Of a stretch of 64,000 nt of DNA, positions 46,019-54,157 are shown one piece after another. Within the stretch, counting starts at the first letter, position 1, and every line of letters starts with the position of its first letter. The stretch is from Lewinellaceae bacterium (lineage in GTDB: Bacteria > Bacteroidota > Bacteroidia > Chitinophagales > Saprospiraceae). The stretch covers positions 372,001 to 436,000 of the forward strand of contig JADJWX010000004.1 of the NCBI GenBank assembly GCA_016716135.1. The letters are read 5' to 3'. A program made the translations under genes and the position numbers. The notes beneath the pieces were generated by a model that worked only from the letters and a program-made list of their open reading frames with translations, was not told where the DNA came from and searched no databases.

Positions 46019-46256
46019 GCCAGGGCAACCGCATCAAAATGTTCAATAATTGCCTGATACCCACAAAAAAAACGGCCCAGCGGGCCGGCATCTCGGTAGC
46101 AATTGCGACCAGTCCTGTTTACTGTGGCCCAGCGGGCCACTATTGGGCATATAAAAATCGTGTAATACCGGCCCGCTGGGCCGGAAACTGCCAATCATTG
46201 GGCCAATACTACCGAGATGCCGCCCCATCCGGGGCGATTTTGATGCGTTTGCCCTG
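46019..46256. repeat. Inverted-repeat element with GGCCCAGCGGGCC palindromes
   Basis: Outer arms CCAGGGCAACCGCATCAAAAT (46020-46040) and ATTTTGATGCGTTTGCCCTGG (46237-46257), one mismatch. Inside, CGGCCCAGCGGGCCG (46073-46087), TGGCCCAGCGGGCCA (46125-46139) and CCGGCCCGCTGGGCCGG (46168-46184), plus GGCATCTCGGTAG (46087 onward) mirrored by CTACCGAGATGCC (about 46209-46221). It lies between the convergent cdsA and pnuC and its right arm codes for the last residues of PnuC. Confidence 0.78.
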
Positions 46257-46877
46257 GGGGGCTAGGGCTTCCGACTCCAGGCGGCGGCGCCATTCAATGT
46301 AGCCCAGTACTGCGAGAATCAGAAAAACGAAGTACTGGAAGGCGGTAAACACAAAACCCTTGACAAAATACAGCGGCATGGCGGCCATGTTGGTTAAAAT
46401 CCACCAAAGCCAGTTTTCCAGTTTTTTGCGGGTCATCAGCAGCATGCCGGTATACGCGGTTGCAGAAGCAAATCCGTCGGCAAGCGGTACGGTACTGTCG
46501 GTCCAATAACGCAGAATCAGGAATAATACCAACCAGCAACAAGCAAAAAAAGCAAGTGCCAGAAACCACTCCCGGGGAGAAGAACGGCTGATCTGTAGCA
46601 CTGTTTCCCCGCTTTTTTTTCGCGTCCATAAGAACCAGCCCCAGATACTCATCACGGTGTAATAAAAATTGACACCGGCTTCGGCGTACAAGCCCGCCAC
46701 GATGCTGAGGTAGATAAAAATAGTGGTGTTAACCAGCCCGGTCGGGTATACCAGAATATTTTCCAATCGGGAAAATATCACGCTGGTAATTCCAAAGGCG
46801 ACGGCAATAAATTCGAGCGGGGAAGTGGCAAGCAAACCTTCCAGGAGTTGCTGCCAGATTTCATGGATGTTGGCCAT
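46209..46877 (-). CDS. pnuC: PnuC-type nicotinamide riboside/mononucleotide transporter
   Basis: 222 residues from ATG 46877 (MANIHEIWQQLLEGL); an ATG nine codons upstream is also open. Seven or so spans; recognisable PnuC segments are SVIFSRLENILVYPTGLVN, SIWGWFLWTRKK, and ENWLWWILTNMAAMPLYFVKG with the substrate-stacking Trp cluster. It imports a vitamin B3 precursor for NAD synthesis. The C-terminal stretch LAPQGKRIKIAPDGAASR is encoded by the right arm of the neighbouring repeat and is likely not native to the family; the natural end is probably near EWRRRLE. Confidence 0.85.
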   Translation of the reverse strand: MANIHEIWQQLLEGLLATSPLEFIAVAFGITSVIFSRLENILVYPTGLVNTTIFIYLSIVAGLYAEAGVNFYYTVMSIWGWFLWTRKKSGETVLQISRSSPREWFLALAFFACCWLVLFLILRYWTDSTVPLADGFASATAYTGMLLMTRKKLENWLWWILTNMAAMPLYFVKGFVFTAFQYFVFLILAVLGYIEWRRRLESEALAPQGKRIKIAPDGAASR

Positions 46878-46914
46878 AGTGAGGCAAATATTGGGATAGT
46901 TCAATCAAACAGCA

Positions 46915-46948
46915 AAGCCTTCCGCTGTGCTGCGACAACGGAAGGCTT
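46915..46948 (-). terminator. Rho-independent terminator of the small peptide gene
   Basis: AAGCCTTCCG (46915-46924) and CGGAAGGCTT (46939-46948) form a perfect 10-bp stem with a 14-base loop. On the minus strand it begins 23 bases after the peptide stop and is followed by TTTGCTGTTTGATT, a weak U tract. It lies upstream of pnuC and so separates the two units. Confidence 0.65.
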
Positions 46949-46970
46949 CGGAGGGCGAAATTTTCAGCCC

Positions 46971-47180
46971 TTACTGCGGGATTGTCCCGCCACAACTTGA
47001 ATTCCAGTTGAAAAACTGGTCAAATTGTTTGGAACCACTTTTACCCCCTTCAACGCGAACCATTTCGTCTTTTTCCAAAATGGTCATAGAGTCCTGAAGT
47101 GCATCCAGTTGACTTTTCGCAGTATCCGGTTGGTTCTTTTCCGTGGATTCGTTCGTCTTTTTTGAAAAAAATGGAAACAT
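46971..47180 (-). CDS. Small double-glycine-leader peptide, candidate RiPP or bacteriocin precursor
   Basis: 69 residues. The leader part is charged and helical (KTNESTEKNQPDTAKSQLDA), then LQDSMTILEKDEMVRVEGG, a double-glycine cleavage signal with the usual E-M-x-x-V-x-GG spacing. The expected core is 23 residues, KSGSKQFDQFFNWNSSCGG plus TIPQ, with one cysteine. The gene has its own promoter (TTG-N19-TACCTTTG, 47238-47209) and a terminator hairpin 23 bases after the stop, so it is likely to be real and well expressed. No peptidase-containing ABC transporter or modification enzyme is next to it in the window. Divergent from the MerR-type regulator. A short unknown cytoplasmic protein is the alternative. 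Confidence 0.65.
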   Translation of the reverse strand: MFPFFSKKTNESTEKNQPDTAKSQLDALQDSMTILEKDEMVRVEGGKSGSKQFDQFFNWNSSCGGTIPQ

Positions 47181-47208
47181 AGGCCTTGGCTCAACCTTTT
47201 GTGTCCCC

Positions 47209-47238
47209 CAAAGGTAGGGTCTTTTTCCGAATCGTCAA
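47209..47238 (-). promoter_or_regulatory. Promoter of the small peptide gene
   Basis: Minus strand: -33 TTG (47238-47236), a 19-base spacer, and -7 TACCTTTG (47216-47209), an exact match to the Bacteroidota TTG-N19-TAnnTTTG consensus. Transcription would start near 47202, about 22 bases before the ATG at 47180. Confidence 0.72.
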
Positions 47239-47388
47239 GGATGCGGTCGGTTTTTTGTAGGATAGGCGTCAAAATTAAAATATCCGGTAGAAAGTTAGCA
47301 GTTTTTGTGCGCCGGTCGAATTTATACCATAAAGGTATGGCAAGTATCCGATGCAAATTGCGTTTAATCACTTTTAGTAAATAAACAT

Positions 47389-47418
47389 TTAGTATCCAGA
47401 CCCGTTTCAATAACTTTG
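47389..47418 (+). promoter_or_regulatory. Promoter of the MerR-type regulator
   Basis: -7 element TAACTTTG at 47411-47418 (exact TAnnTTTG) with TTA at 47389-47391 as a near-match -33, spacer 19 bases. The start codon is 22 bases after the -7 box. A small palindrome CCATAAAGGTATGG (about 47328-47341) upstream may be an operator for this or the divergent gene. Confidence 0.6.
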
Positions 47419-47439
47419 TGACGCAGGACAATACGAAAT

Positions 47440-48348
47440 ATGGCGATATACTCAATTCGCGATCTGGAAAAACTAACGGGCATAAAGGCACATACTATCC
47501 GTATCTGGGAACAACGTTACAAACTCGTTATTCCGGCGCGAACCGAAACCAATATCCGCTATTACACGGATGAAAACCTGCGTCTCCTGTTCAATGTTGC
47601 CTTGCTAAACCGCTACGGGTATAAAATCAGCAAACTGGCAAAAATGACCCCGGACGAAATTGCCGCAAAAGTTGCCGAAATATCCGAAACCAACAGCAGC
47701 CCCAATGCCCAGGTTGATGCGCTGACACTGGCGATGATCGACCTGGACGAATCGGCTTTCGATCGCGTCTTCTCCGCTTACAGTTGGGAACATGGTTTTG
47801 AAAAAACGATCCTGGAACTGGTTTATCCATTTTTGGACAAACTTAATGTCCTCTGGCTTACCCGAAGTGTCAGCCCGGCACACGAGAAATTTATCACCAA
47901 TCTGATCCGGCGAAAATTGTTGGTTGCCATCGACAAGGAACCAACTCCTGTTCCGGGCGAAGGCGCCCGATTTATACTTTACCTGCCTGAGGGCGAAAGT
48001 CAGGAACTCACGCTGCTTTTTTTACATTATCTCCTGCGCTCACGCCGCCAAAAAGTAGTTTATCTGGGCATCGGCGTTTCCCTGGACGATCTGCGCGATG
48101 CCTGCCAACCTTTTAAGCCGGACTATGTGGTTTCGATCCTTCAAAATCCACTGGCGCGCCAGTCGATCCAGCAATACGTTGAGCAGGCATCCAAAATCGC
48201 GGGAAAAGGCGAAGTCCTGTTATCCGGCGCGCAAATGTTCATCAATGACGTCAAACTCCCCAAAAACGCCCGCCGGCTCGACGGACTGCCCGGCACTCAG
48301 CGGTTCCTGAACGATCTGGTTGCCCAACAAAAAAGTGCGGAAAATTGA
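47440..48348 (+). CDS. MerR-family regulator with B12-binding-like C-terminal domain
   Basis: 302 residues. N-terminal MerR helix-turn-helix: YSIRDLEKLTGIKAHTIRIWEQRY and TNIRYYTDENLRLL. The C-terminal part follows the CarH/LitR pattern of a helical cap (LNVLWLTRSVSPAHEKFITNLI) and a Rossmann-like domain (VVYLGIGVSLDDLRDACQPF ... VVSILQNPLARQ). The cap's usual E-H before F is here H-E-K-F, and the DxHxxG cobalamin ligand loop is absent, so it probably does not bind B12 in the standard base-off/His-on way. It may sense another signal. It diverges from the peptide gene. Confidence 0.83.
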   Translation: MAIYSIRDLEKLTGIKAHTIRIWEQRYKLVIPARTETNIRYYTDENLRLLFNVALLNRYGYKISKLAKMTPDEIAAKVAEISETNSSPNAQVDALTLAMIDLDESAFDRVFSAYSWEHGFEKTILELVYPFLDKLNVLWLTRSVSPAHEKFITNLIRRKLLVAIDKEPTPVPGEGARFILYLPEGESQELTLLFLHYLLRSRRQKVVYLGIGVSLDDLRDACQPFKPDYVVSILQNPLARQSIQQYVEQASKIAGKGEVLLSGAQMFINDVKLPKNARRLDGLPGTQRFLNDLVAQQKSAEN

Positions 48349-48351
48349 ATC

Positions 48352-49266
48352 CTAGCGGGGAGCAGCGCCCCCGCTTCTTTTCTCGGCTACCCATTGCGCC
48401 ATTTGCACTTCAGCCGCGTCCTTGTCCTTGATTTTTTCCATCCAGCGCTGTGCAAAATCCCATTTTTCTTCATTAATGGCGATCATGGTACACACGGCAA
48501 AAAGAGCATCCTGCAAATCGCGCGGCGCCGCTACCTCCGTGATATCCCGAAAGGTGCTGAAGGGCAAAGTCCCGGCTTTTCCACCGGGCTTCAGGTTGAT
48601 AAAACCAAGTTTCACCCGAATGGAATCCGCCGAAAACGCTAAATACTGGCCGTAAATAACCAGCGCGGCCTTACAGGTTTTGCCGCGGCTTTCCGCAATA
48701 TTCAGCGCAGAGCGGTCATTTTCCCGGCGTCCGGCAATCCGCACTTCCACCGGAATACCCGCCTTGCCGGTCAGTGTACTGATACTCTCCTGGATACGCA
48801 ATTCCACCGGCGCCGATTGTGCCCCGAGCGGATCAAAGGGAATGATCAAAACCGGCAGGGCAGCTGCATCGGTAAACTCAGGACAGACCGGTTTTTTATT
48901 TCCAAATACCTGTATCAGGGCAAACACTGCCAAAGCCAGCACCAAAACGCCAATCAGTACCAGAAAAAAATTCCGCCCCCGCGAACGGACCGCTTCCGCC
49001 GGAATTCGGCCGGCTTCCAGGTCGTCGAGTATGGCTAAAAGCGCATCGTTGATCCTGTTGTATTCCCGCTGGGCTTCCGCAAACGGAATAATGCCTTTTA
49101 ATTCTTTTTGCCGAACCGCGTTATATTCTCCCTCCAGGACGCGCAGGGTGCGCAGAAAATTATCCTTGAACCGTGCATCCTTTTCGAGGTATTCGATGAG
49201 GGTGGCAAGCGCTTTGCCGGACTCCCCCGGAGCAATCAGTTCGCGTATGGCTCGTAAATTGTCCAT
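48352..49266 (-). CDS. Membrane protein with effector-associated-type (EAD11-like) N-terminal domain
   Basis: 304 residues from ATG 49266 (MDNLRAIRELIAPGESGKAL). The first 90 residues, LIAPGESGKALATLIEYLEK ... LEGEYNAVRQKELKGIIPF, then EYNRINDALLAILDDLEAG, match the helical effector-associated domain 11 that recruits partners in bacterial conflict systems. A single span follows (FFLVLIGVLVLALAVFALIQVF, about 107-128), then a periplasmic or extracellular domain (PVLIIPFDPLGAQSAPVELRI ... GKTCKAALVIYGQYLAFS) of unknown fold. The partner protein with a matching EAD is not visible here. It is 39 bases downstream of rfbD. Confidence 0.65.
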   Translation of the reverse strand: MDNLRAIRELIAPGESGKALATLIEYLEKDARFKDNFLRTLRVLEGEYNAVRQKELKGIIPFAEAQREYNRINDALLAILDDLEAGRIPAEAVRSRGRNFFLVLIGVLVLALAVFALIQVFGNKKPVCPEFTDAAALPVLIIPFDPLGAQSAPVELRIQESISTLTGKAGIPVEVRIAGRRENDRSALNIAESRGKTCKAALVIYGQYLAFSADSIRVKLGFINLKPGGKAGTLPFSTFRDITEVAAPRDLQDALFAVCTMIAINEEKWDFAQRWMEKIKDKDAAEVQMAQWVAEKRSGGAAPR

Positions 49267-49305
49267 TGGTGTTTCAATTGATGAAGGGTAAAGCACGCCG
49301 CCGCC

Positions 49306-50184
49306 CTACAAGATCGTGAGGCACCGCTCAAGACTGTCGCGCCAATGTGGGATTTCCACGCCGAAAGCCTGTTTTATTTTTGCTTTATTCAGCACACTGA
49401 ACGGTGGCCTTGGCGCCGGCAAGGGATAATCTTTCGTTTCAATCGGATTGATTTTGCATGGCAGGCCTTTAATATCAACAACAGCCTTGGCAAAATCGTA
49501 CCAGCTGCAAACGCCTTCGTTCGAGTAATGCCAGATACCTGCCAGCGCACTGCGATCCAATTTTTTCAATTCCACCTTTTCCACGAGTTGCAACACCATA
49601 GCGGCGAGATCCGGCGCATAAGTAGGCGATCCGAGTTGGTCGTACACCACATTGAGCGACTGTTGTTCGGCCCCAAAGCGCAGGATGGTGCGCACAAAAT
49701 TGTGTCCGTACGGGGCAAACAGCCAGGACGTCCGGAAGATCATGGCCTCAGGGTTTGCCTTCAGGGTTGCCAGGTCGCCGGCCAGTTTGGTACGCGCATA
49801 CACGCCTTTCGGGCTGGTTGCATCGCTTTCGCGATAGGGAGCATTGTGTTTGGTATGGTAAACGTAGTCGGTCGAAAAATGGATCAACATGGCGTTGTGT
49901 TCCGCGCAGGCTTCAGCCAGATTGCGGGCTCCGGCCACATTTACCCGGCGCGCCAGTGCAGTGTCGTTTTCAGCCTTGTCGACTGCCGCATAGGCTGCGC
50001 AGTTGATACACCACTGCGGTGTATTTTTTTTAAACCAGGTAAAAACGGCCGCACGGTTGGTGATATCCAGTTCGTCAATGTCTACAAATTGAAAATTCCA
50101 CCGCGGATAATCCCCGGCTAAATGTTGAAAACACTGACCCAATTGGCCCTTTGCACCGGCAACAAGAATGGTGGGATTCGTCAT
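49306..50184 (-). CDS. rfbD: dTDP-4-dehydrorhamnose reductase family protein
   Basis: 292 residues from ATG 50184 (MTNPTILVAGAKGQLGQCF); codons upstream to 50256 are open but foreign to the family. NAD(P)-binding GAKGQLGQ, the strand DIDELDITN, NCAAYAAVDKAE, FSTDYVYHTKHNAPYRE, YxxxK (VYARTKLAGD), and FRTSWLFAPYGHNFV are RmlD landmarks. It would reduce the 4-keto group in the last step of dTDP-L-rhamnose synthesis; RmlA, B and C are not next to it, so the sugar may be different. A promoter with TTG-N17-TATTTTTG lies at 50281-50254. Confidence 0.87.
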   Translation of the reverse strand: MTNPTILVAGAKGQLGQCFQHLAGDYPRWNFQFVDIDELDITNRAAVFTWFKKNTPQWCINCAAYAAVDKAENDTALARRVNVAGARNLAEACAEHNAMLIHFSTDYVYHTKHNAPYRESDATSPKGVYARTKLAGDLATLKANPEAMIFRTSWLFAPYGHNFVRTILRFGAEQQSLNVVYDQLGSPTYAPDLAAMVLQLVEKVELKKLDRSALAGIWHYSNEGVCSWYDFAKAVVDIKGLPCKINPIETKDYPLPAPRPPFSVLNKAKIKQAFGVEIPHWRDSLERCLTIL

Positions 50185-50253
50185 CGTATTTTTTTGAAGT
50201 GGCGGCACCCCATAAAAAACGGTTGCTGCCCGCGTAAGTCTTTTACTTTTTTG

Positions 50254-50281
50254 CAAAAATAGGCACTTTTCCCGGGCTCAA
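50254..50281 (-). promoter_or_regulatory. Promoter of rfbD
   Basis: On the minus strand TTG (50281-50279), 17-base spacer, TATTTTTG (50261-50254), an exact -7 match. It leaves a leader of about 60 bases before the ATG at 50184. It overlaps the space used by the divergent DUF5916 gene. Confidence 0.5.
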
Positions 50282-50314
50282 TATTTTTCCGGAATTTTGC
50301 TGCAAAATAAAGTT

Positions 50315-52630
50315 ATGAAATTCCGCCTGCTTTTCCTCCCGCTGCTCCTTTCCGGTTTTGGCAGCTTCGCCCAAACCAGTTTGTTGCAGGAAACAACCGC
50401 GCCGGCCGCTAAACACCGGATTTCCGGCACAAAACCCGATGGCCTGGTTATTTATAAAACAACGGCGCCCATCGAAACCGACGGCCAATTGGATGAACCG
50501 GCATGGCAGCATGCCCAGATGGGTGTCGATTTCAGCAAACAATTCCCCGTAGATACCGGGCTGGCCGATGCGCATACCGAAGTGCTGCTTACTTTCGACG
50601 ATCGCAACCTGTACATTGGGGTCATCTGCCGGCAACCCCGGGCCGACTATACTGTGCAAAGCCTTAAGCGCGACTTTGCCGGCAACACCAGCGACGCCAT
50701 CAATGTGCTCCTAAACCCGTCCAAAGACGGCCTCAACGGCTTCCTGTTCAGCCTCAGCCCGATCAATGTGCAAAGGGAAGCCCTGATCGACAACGGCACC
50801 ACCCAGTCCTTCGAGTGGGACAACCGCTGGACCTCCGCCGTGCGGAACTACGATGACCACTGGGTGGCCGAAATGGCCATTCCGTTCAAAACCCTTCGGT
50901 ACTCCGTGGCGGAAAGCGACAACTCCTGGCTGGCCAACTTCGTCCGTGTGCGGATAAAAAACTGGGAGGTGAGCACCTGGCGCCCTGTCCCGCGCCAGTT
51001 TGCTGCAAACAACCTGGCATTTTGCCATGAACTGCAATGGGCTTCGCCGCCACCCAAACCCGGCGCCAATGTTTCGCTCATTCCGTACACCACTGCCCGC
51101 CGCGACGTGTTTTACCAACGCGAACCCAACTCGCTGGAAGTACTCGACAAACCCGGAAGAAATGACTTCGACCTGGGCGGCGATGCTAAAATTGCCGTCA
51201 GTCCCTCCCTCAATCTCGATCTGACGTTTAACCCCGATTTTTCACAGGTGGAGGTCGACCGGCAAGTGGCCAACCTCAGCCGTTTCGAGCTGTTTTTCCC
51301 CGAACGCCGGCAGTTTTTCCTGGAAAACCGCGACCTGTTCGCCATGTTCGGCTTTCCGAACACCCGGCCGTTCTTCTCCCGCCGCATCGGGCTGGCCCGC
51401 AACCCCGTCAGCGGCTTCAACGAGGCCGTACCCATACTGGCCGGCGCGCGCCTTAGCGGCAAACTCAACGATGAATGGCGCATCGGCCTGCTCAACATGC
51501 AAACCGACCGCATCAACTGGGATTCCGCCCGGGTACTACCGGCTGCCAACTTTACCGTTGCCACCGTCCAAAAAAAAGTGCTCAAACGCAGCGCCCTCAG
51601 CGCCATTTTTGTCGATAAAGAAAATTTCTTAGGAAAACTTTCCGAAGCCCAAAAAGACGGTATCCAGCCGTGGAACCGGATAGGCGGCCTGGAGTTCAAC
51701 CTCTACTCCGCCGACAACCGCTGGGAGGGCGAATGGTACTACCACCGCTCCTTTTCGCCCGACCCCAACCAACGGGGCCAAACCCTGGCGCAATTCCTTG
51801 GCTACCGGGACCGCCACGTCAGTATCAACACGGGCTACCTTATGGTGGATTCCAACTATACCGCCGAAGCCGGCTTTGTACCCCGGCCGGGGTTTCAGAA
51901 CGTTTTCACAAATGTCGGGCTCACGTTTTATCCAGCCAATTCTGCGATCAACAACTGGACCGTCGGCGTGGAAGGCAATGGGACTTTTGCACTCGATTTC
52001 CAGCGCACCGATCACGATTTGGGTGTGTTCGGCACGATCAATTTCCAGGATCAAACCTTCCTCAACGCCGTTATCTGGAATACCTACACATATCTTTTCG
52101 AAGATTTTGACCCGACCAACCTGTACCAGGCGGGCACGCAACCACTACCAGGCCAGGCCGGCTACACCTACACCGGCGCCCGCCTGCGGTTTACCAGCAG
52201 CGGCACCTACAATTTTCAGGGAAGTGCAGACCTCCGCTTCGGCGAGTATTTTAACGGCAAGGGTATCGCCCTGGAAGGCAACCTGAGTTACCGGCTTCAA
52301 CCCGTCGGCTCGTTTACGCTGAGTTACAGTTACAACCATATTCGCCTGCCTGAACCGTATGCCTCGGCCGACTTCTGGATCATTGGTCCACGCGCCGAGT
52401 TGTCCTTTACGCGCAACCTGTTTGCCAGCGCTTTTTTTCAGTGGAATACGCAGGCCAACAATTTCAACATAAATGCCCGCCTGCAGTGGCGCTTTGCACC
52501 GGTATCGGATGTATTTCTGGTGTACACCGACAATTCGTTTGCAGAGGCCGTCCCCGATACCCGGGTGCGTTTTCTGTCGCCAAAAAACCGCGCCCTGGTA
52601 CTTAAAGTGGTGTACTGGCTGAATTTGTAA
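50315..52630 (+). CDS. DUF5916 outer-membrane protein with CBM9-like N-terminal domain
   Basis: 771 residues from ATG 50315 (MKFRLLFLPLLLSGFGSFAQ, a signal peptide). Residues about 45-220 look like a CBM9-type sugar-binding domain: LDEPAWQHAQMGVDFSKQFP, TEVLLTFDDRNLYIGVICR, ISLSPINVQREALIDNGT. From about residue 240 on, DUF5916 barrel: NPDFSQVEVDRQVANLSRFE and FFPERRQFFLENRDLF, then many amphipathic strands to the end. Common in Bacteroidota, in some cases near peptidases or glycan genes; no biochemical role is settled. Followed by a REP-like hairpin at 52653-52700. Confidence 0.83.
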   Translation: MKFRLLFLPLLLSGFGSFAQTSLLQETTAPAAKHRISGTKPDGLVIYKTTAPIETDGQLDEPAWQHAQMGVDFSKQFPVDTGLADAHTEVLLTFDDRNLYIGVICRQPRADYTVQSLKRDFAGNTSDAINVLLNPSKDGLNGFLFSLSPINVQREALIDNGTTQSFEWDNRWTSAVRNYDDHWVAEMAIPFKTLRYSVAESDNSWLANFVRVRIKNWEVSTWRPVPRQFAANNLAFCHELQWASPPPKPGANVSLIPYTTARRDVFYQREPNSLEVLDKPGRNDFDLGGDAKIAVSPSLNLDLTFNPDFSQVEVDRQVANLSRFELFFPERRQFFLENRDLFAMFGFPNTRPFFSRRIGLARNPVSGFNEAVPILAGARLSGKLNDEWRIGLLNMQTDRINWDSARVLPAANFTVATVQKKVLKRSALSAIFVDKENFLGKLSEAQKDGIQPWNRIGGLEFNLYSADNRWEGEWYYHRSFSPDPNQRGQTLAQFLGYRDRHVSINTGYLMVDSNYTAEAGFVPRPGFQNVFTNVGLTFYPANSAINNWTVGVEGNGTFALDFQRTDHDLGVFGTINFQDQTFLNAVIWNTYTYLFEDFDPTNLYQAGTQPLPGQAGYTYTGARLRFTSSGTYNFQGSADLRFGEYFNGKGIALEGNLSYRLQPVGSFTLSYSYNHIRLPEPYASADFWIIGPRAELSFTRNLFASAFFQWNTQANNFNINARLQWRFAPVSDVFLVYTDNSFAEAVPDTRVRFLSPKNRALVLKVVYWLNL

Positions 52631-52652
52631 TGGCGCCCGCAGCCGTTTTCAG

Positions 52653-52700
52653 GGCAGGTGTAGTGACGGCGTGACTTCGAGTCTAATGTCGTCACTTGCC
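52653..52700. repeat. REP-like hairpin of the GTGACT-AGTC family
   Basis: GGCAGGTG...GTGACG at the left pairs with CGTCAC-TTGCC at the right around GTGACTTCGAGTCTAATG. The core GTGACTTCGAGTC is the same as in the rfbG insert, and GACTTCGAGTCTAATGTCGTC also occurs in the arms at 62791-63017. Confidence 0.72.
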
Positions 52701-52723
52701 CATGGAACATGCGCCGTTTTTTT

Positions 52724-52731
52724 TAATTTTG
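52724..52731 (+). promoter_or_regulatory. -7 promoter element of the first LysM gene
   Basis: TAATTTTG is an exact TAnnTTTG word, 44 bases before the ATG at 52776. No -33 TTG at the usual distance (a TTG at 52696-52698 is 25 bases upstream). Confidence 0.4.
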
Positions 52732-52775
52732 AGCATTCAACCAAATCCTGTTACCGATTTTCAAAACACCAAATT

Positions 52776-54110
52776 ATGCGCTTGCCACTGTTTCTGGTTT
52801 CGCTTGTTTTTTTTTCAATCCGACTTTTACCTGCACAAACACCCGCCCAAATCACCATGGACTCCCTCCGGCAGGAATACATCCGGAAATTCAAAGACAT
52901 TGCCATGGAGGAAATGGAACGGAGCGGCGTGCCGGCCAGCATTAAACTCGCCCAGGGCATCCTCGAAAGCCGGGCCGGCACCAGCGAACTGGCTGTTCAG
53001 GCCAGCAACCATTTCGGGATAAAATGTGGCAAAGACTGGACCGGGCAAAGCTACCAGAAACACGACGATGCCTTCGATAAAAAAGGGCGGCCGGTCAATT
53101 CATGCTTTCGCAAATACAACAATGTGGTCGAGTGTTTTGCCGATCACTCGGCGTTTATCCGCAACCCGGAAAAGCAGTACCGCTACGGATTTTTATTCGA
53201 CTTAAACCCGATCGATTACAGAGCCTGGGCACAGGGGCTCCAGGACGCCGGCTACTCTTCCGCCGGCCACTACGCCGAACGGCTGATCTATTTTATCGAA
53301 TTGCACCAATTGGACCAATATGACCGGCTGGTGCTGGAAGGCCGCAACGCCATCAAACGAATGGCAGAGGTCAATGGCGTAAAAATGGTGCAGGCCCGCG
53401 CCGGCGAAACGCTGCAACACATAGCCGGCCTGTACAACATACCGCTGGAAAAACTGGCGGCCTGCAACGACCATGTCTATTTACCCGATCAGGCGTTGGG
53501 CCTCGGCGCCTGGGTTTACCTTCAGCCAAAAAATGAAAGCTGGCCGGGGCCGGAACAATTTCACCAGGTGGAGCCCGGCCAATTGTTGTTCGACATTGCC
53601 CAGCGGTATGGTATCCGGCTGGAAAGTTTGCGCCACCGGAACGGCCTGCGCGCCGGGCAGGAACCGGCCGCTTATGAATACATCCGGCTGCAAGGGAAAG
53701 CGGGAATTGGTGAAAACGTGCTGGTGCGACCGGCAGGTGATGTTTTTAAAAACAGCCAGGCCAAATCGGTCAACATTACCCCGGCTGTAAAACCGGGCGC
53801 CGCCACAACCCGACAGTTTATCATTGAAATGCTGCCCGAGAAAAAAATGGATGCGCCTGTGCCGGCAGACCAACTCCGGGAATCCGCCGGACCGCCGGGC
53901 GCCGGGGAGGCGCCGGAACTGCCCGGCAGAGAACCGGAAATTTATATCGATACTCAAAGCGGAGAAACCCAGATTTATCATACTGTGCAAAAAGGAGATA
54001 CGTTATACAAAATCGCGCGTCATTTTGACGTCAGCCCGGCCCGCATCCGGCAGCTGAACCAAATGCCGGACAATACCATACGAATTGGTCAAACCCTGCG
54101 GGTATTTTAA
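52776..54110 (+). CDS. Secreted N-acetylglucosaminidase with LysM domains (copy 1)
   Basis: 444 residues from ATG 52776 (RLPLFLVSLVFFSIRLLPAQ, signal peptide). Residues about 40-190 are a glucosaminidase (GH73-like) domain: SGVPASIKLAQGILESRAGTSEL (catalytic Glu in the QGILES segment), NNHFGIKC-type NHFGIKCGKDW, FRKYNNVVECFADHSAFI. Then three LysM-type repeats at about 205-255, 265-320 and the C-terminal one at about 395-444 (YHTVQKGDTLYKIARHFDVS, IRQLNQMPDNTIRIGQTLRV). It should cut peptidoglycan glycan strands in the periplasm, aiding cell separation or growth. The next gene is a paralogue. Confidence 0.88.
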   Translation: MRLPLFLVSLVFFSIRLLPAQTPAQITMDSLRQEYIRKFKDIAMEEMERSGVPASIKLAQGILESRAGTSELAVQASNHFGIKCGKDWTGQSYQKHDDAFDKKGRPVNSCFRKYNNVVECFADHSAFIRNPEKQYRYGFLFDLNPIDYRAWAQGLQDAGYSSAGHYAERLIYFIELHQLDQYDRLVLEGRNAIKRMAEVNGVKMVQARAGETLQHIAGLYNIPLEKLAACNDHVYLPDQALGLGAWVYLQPKNESWPGPEQFHQVEPGQLLFDIAQRYGIRLESLRHRNGLRAGQEPAAYEYIRLQGKAGIGENVLVRPAGDVFKNSQAKSVNITPAVKPGAATTRQFIIEMLPEKKMDAPVPADQLRESAGPPGAGEAPELPGREPEIYIDTQSGETQIYHTVQKGDTLYKIARHFDVSPARIRQLNQMPDNTIRIGQTLRVF

Positions 54111-54157
54111 TGCATCTTTACGCCTGATTTTTCGCTGCACACTGAACCTGAGCGACT

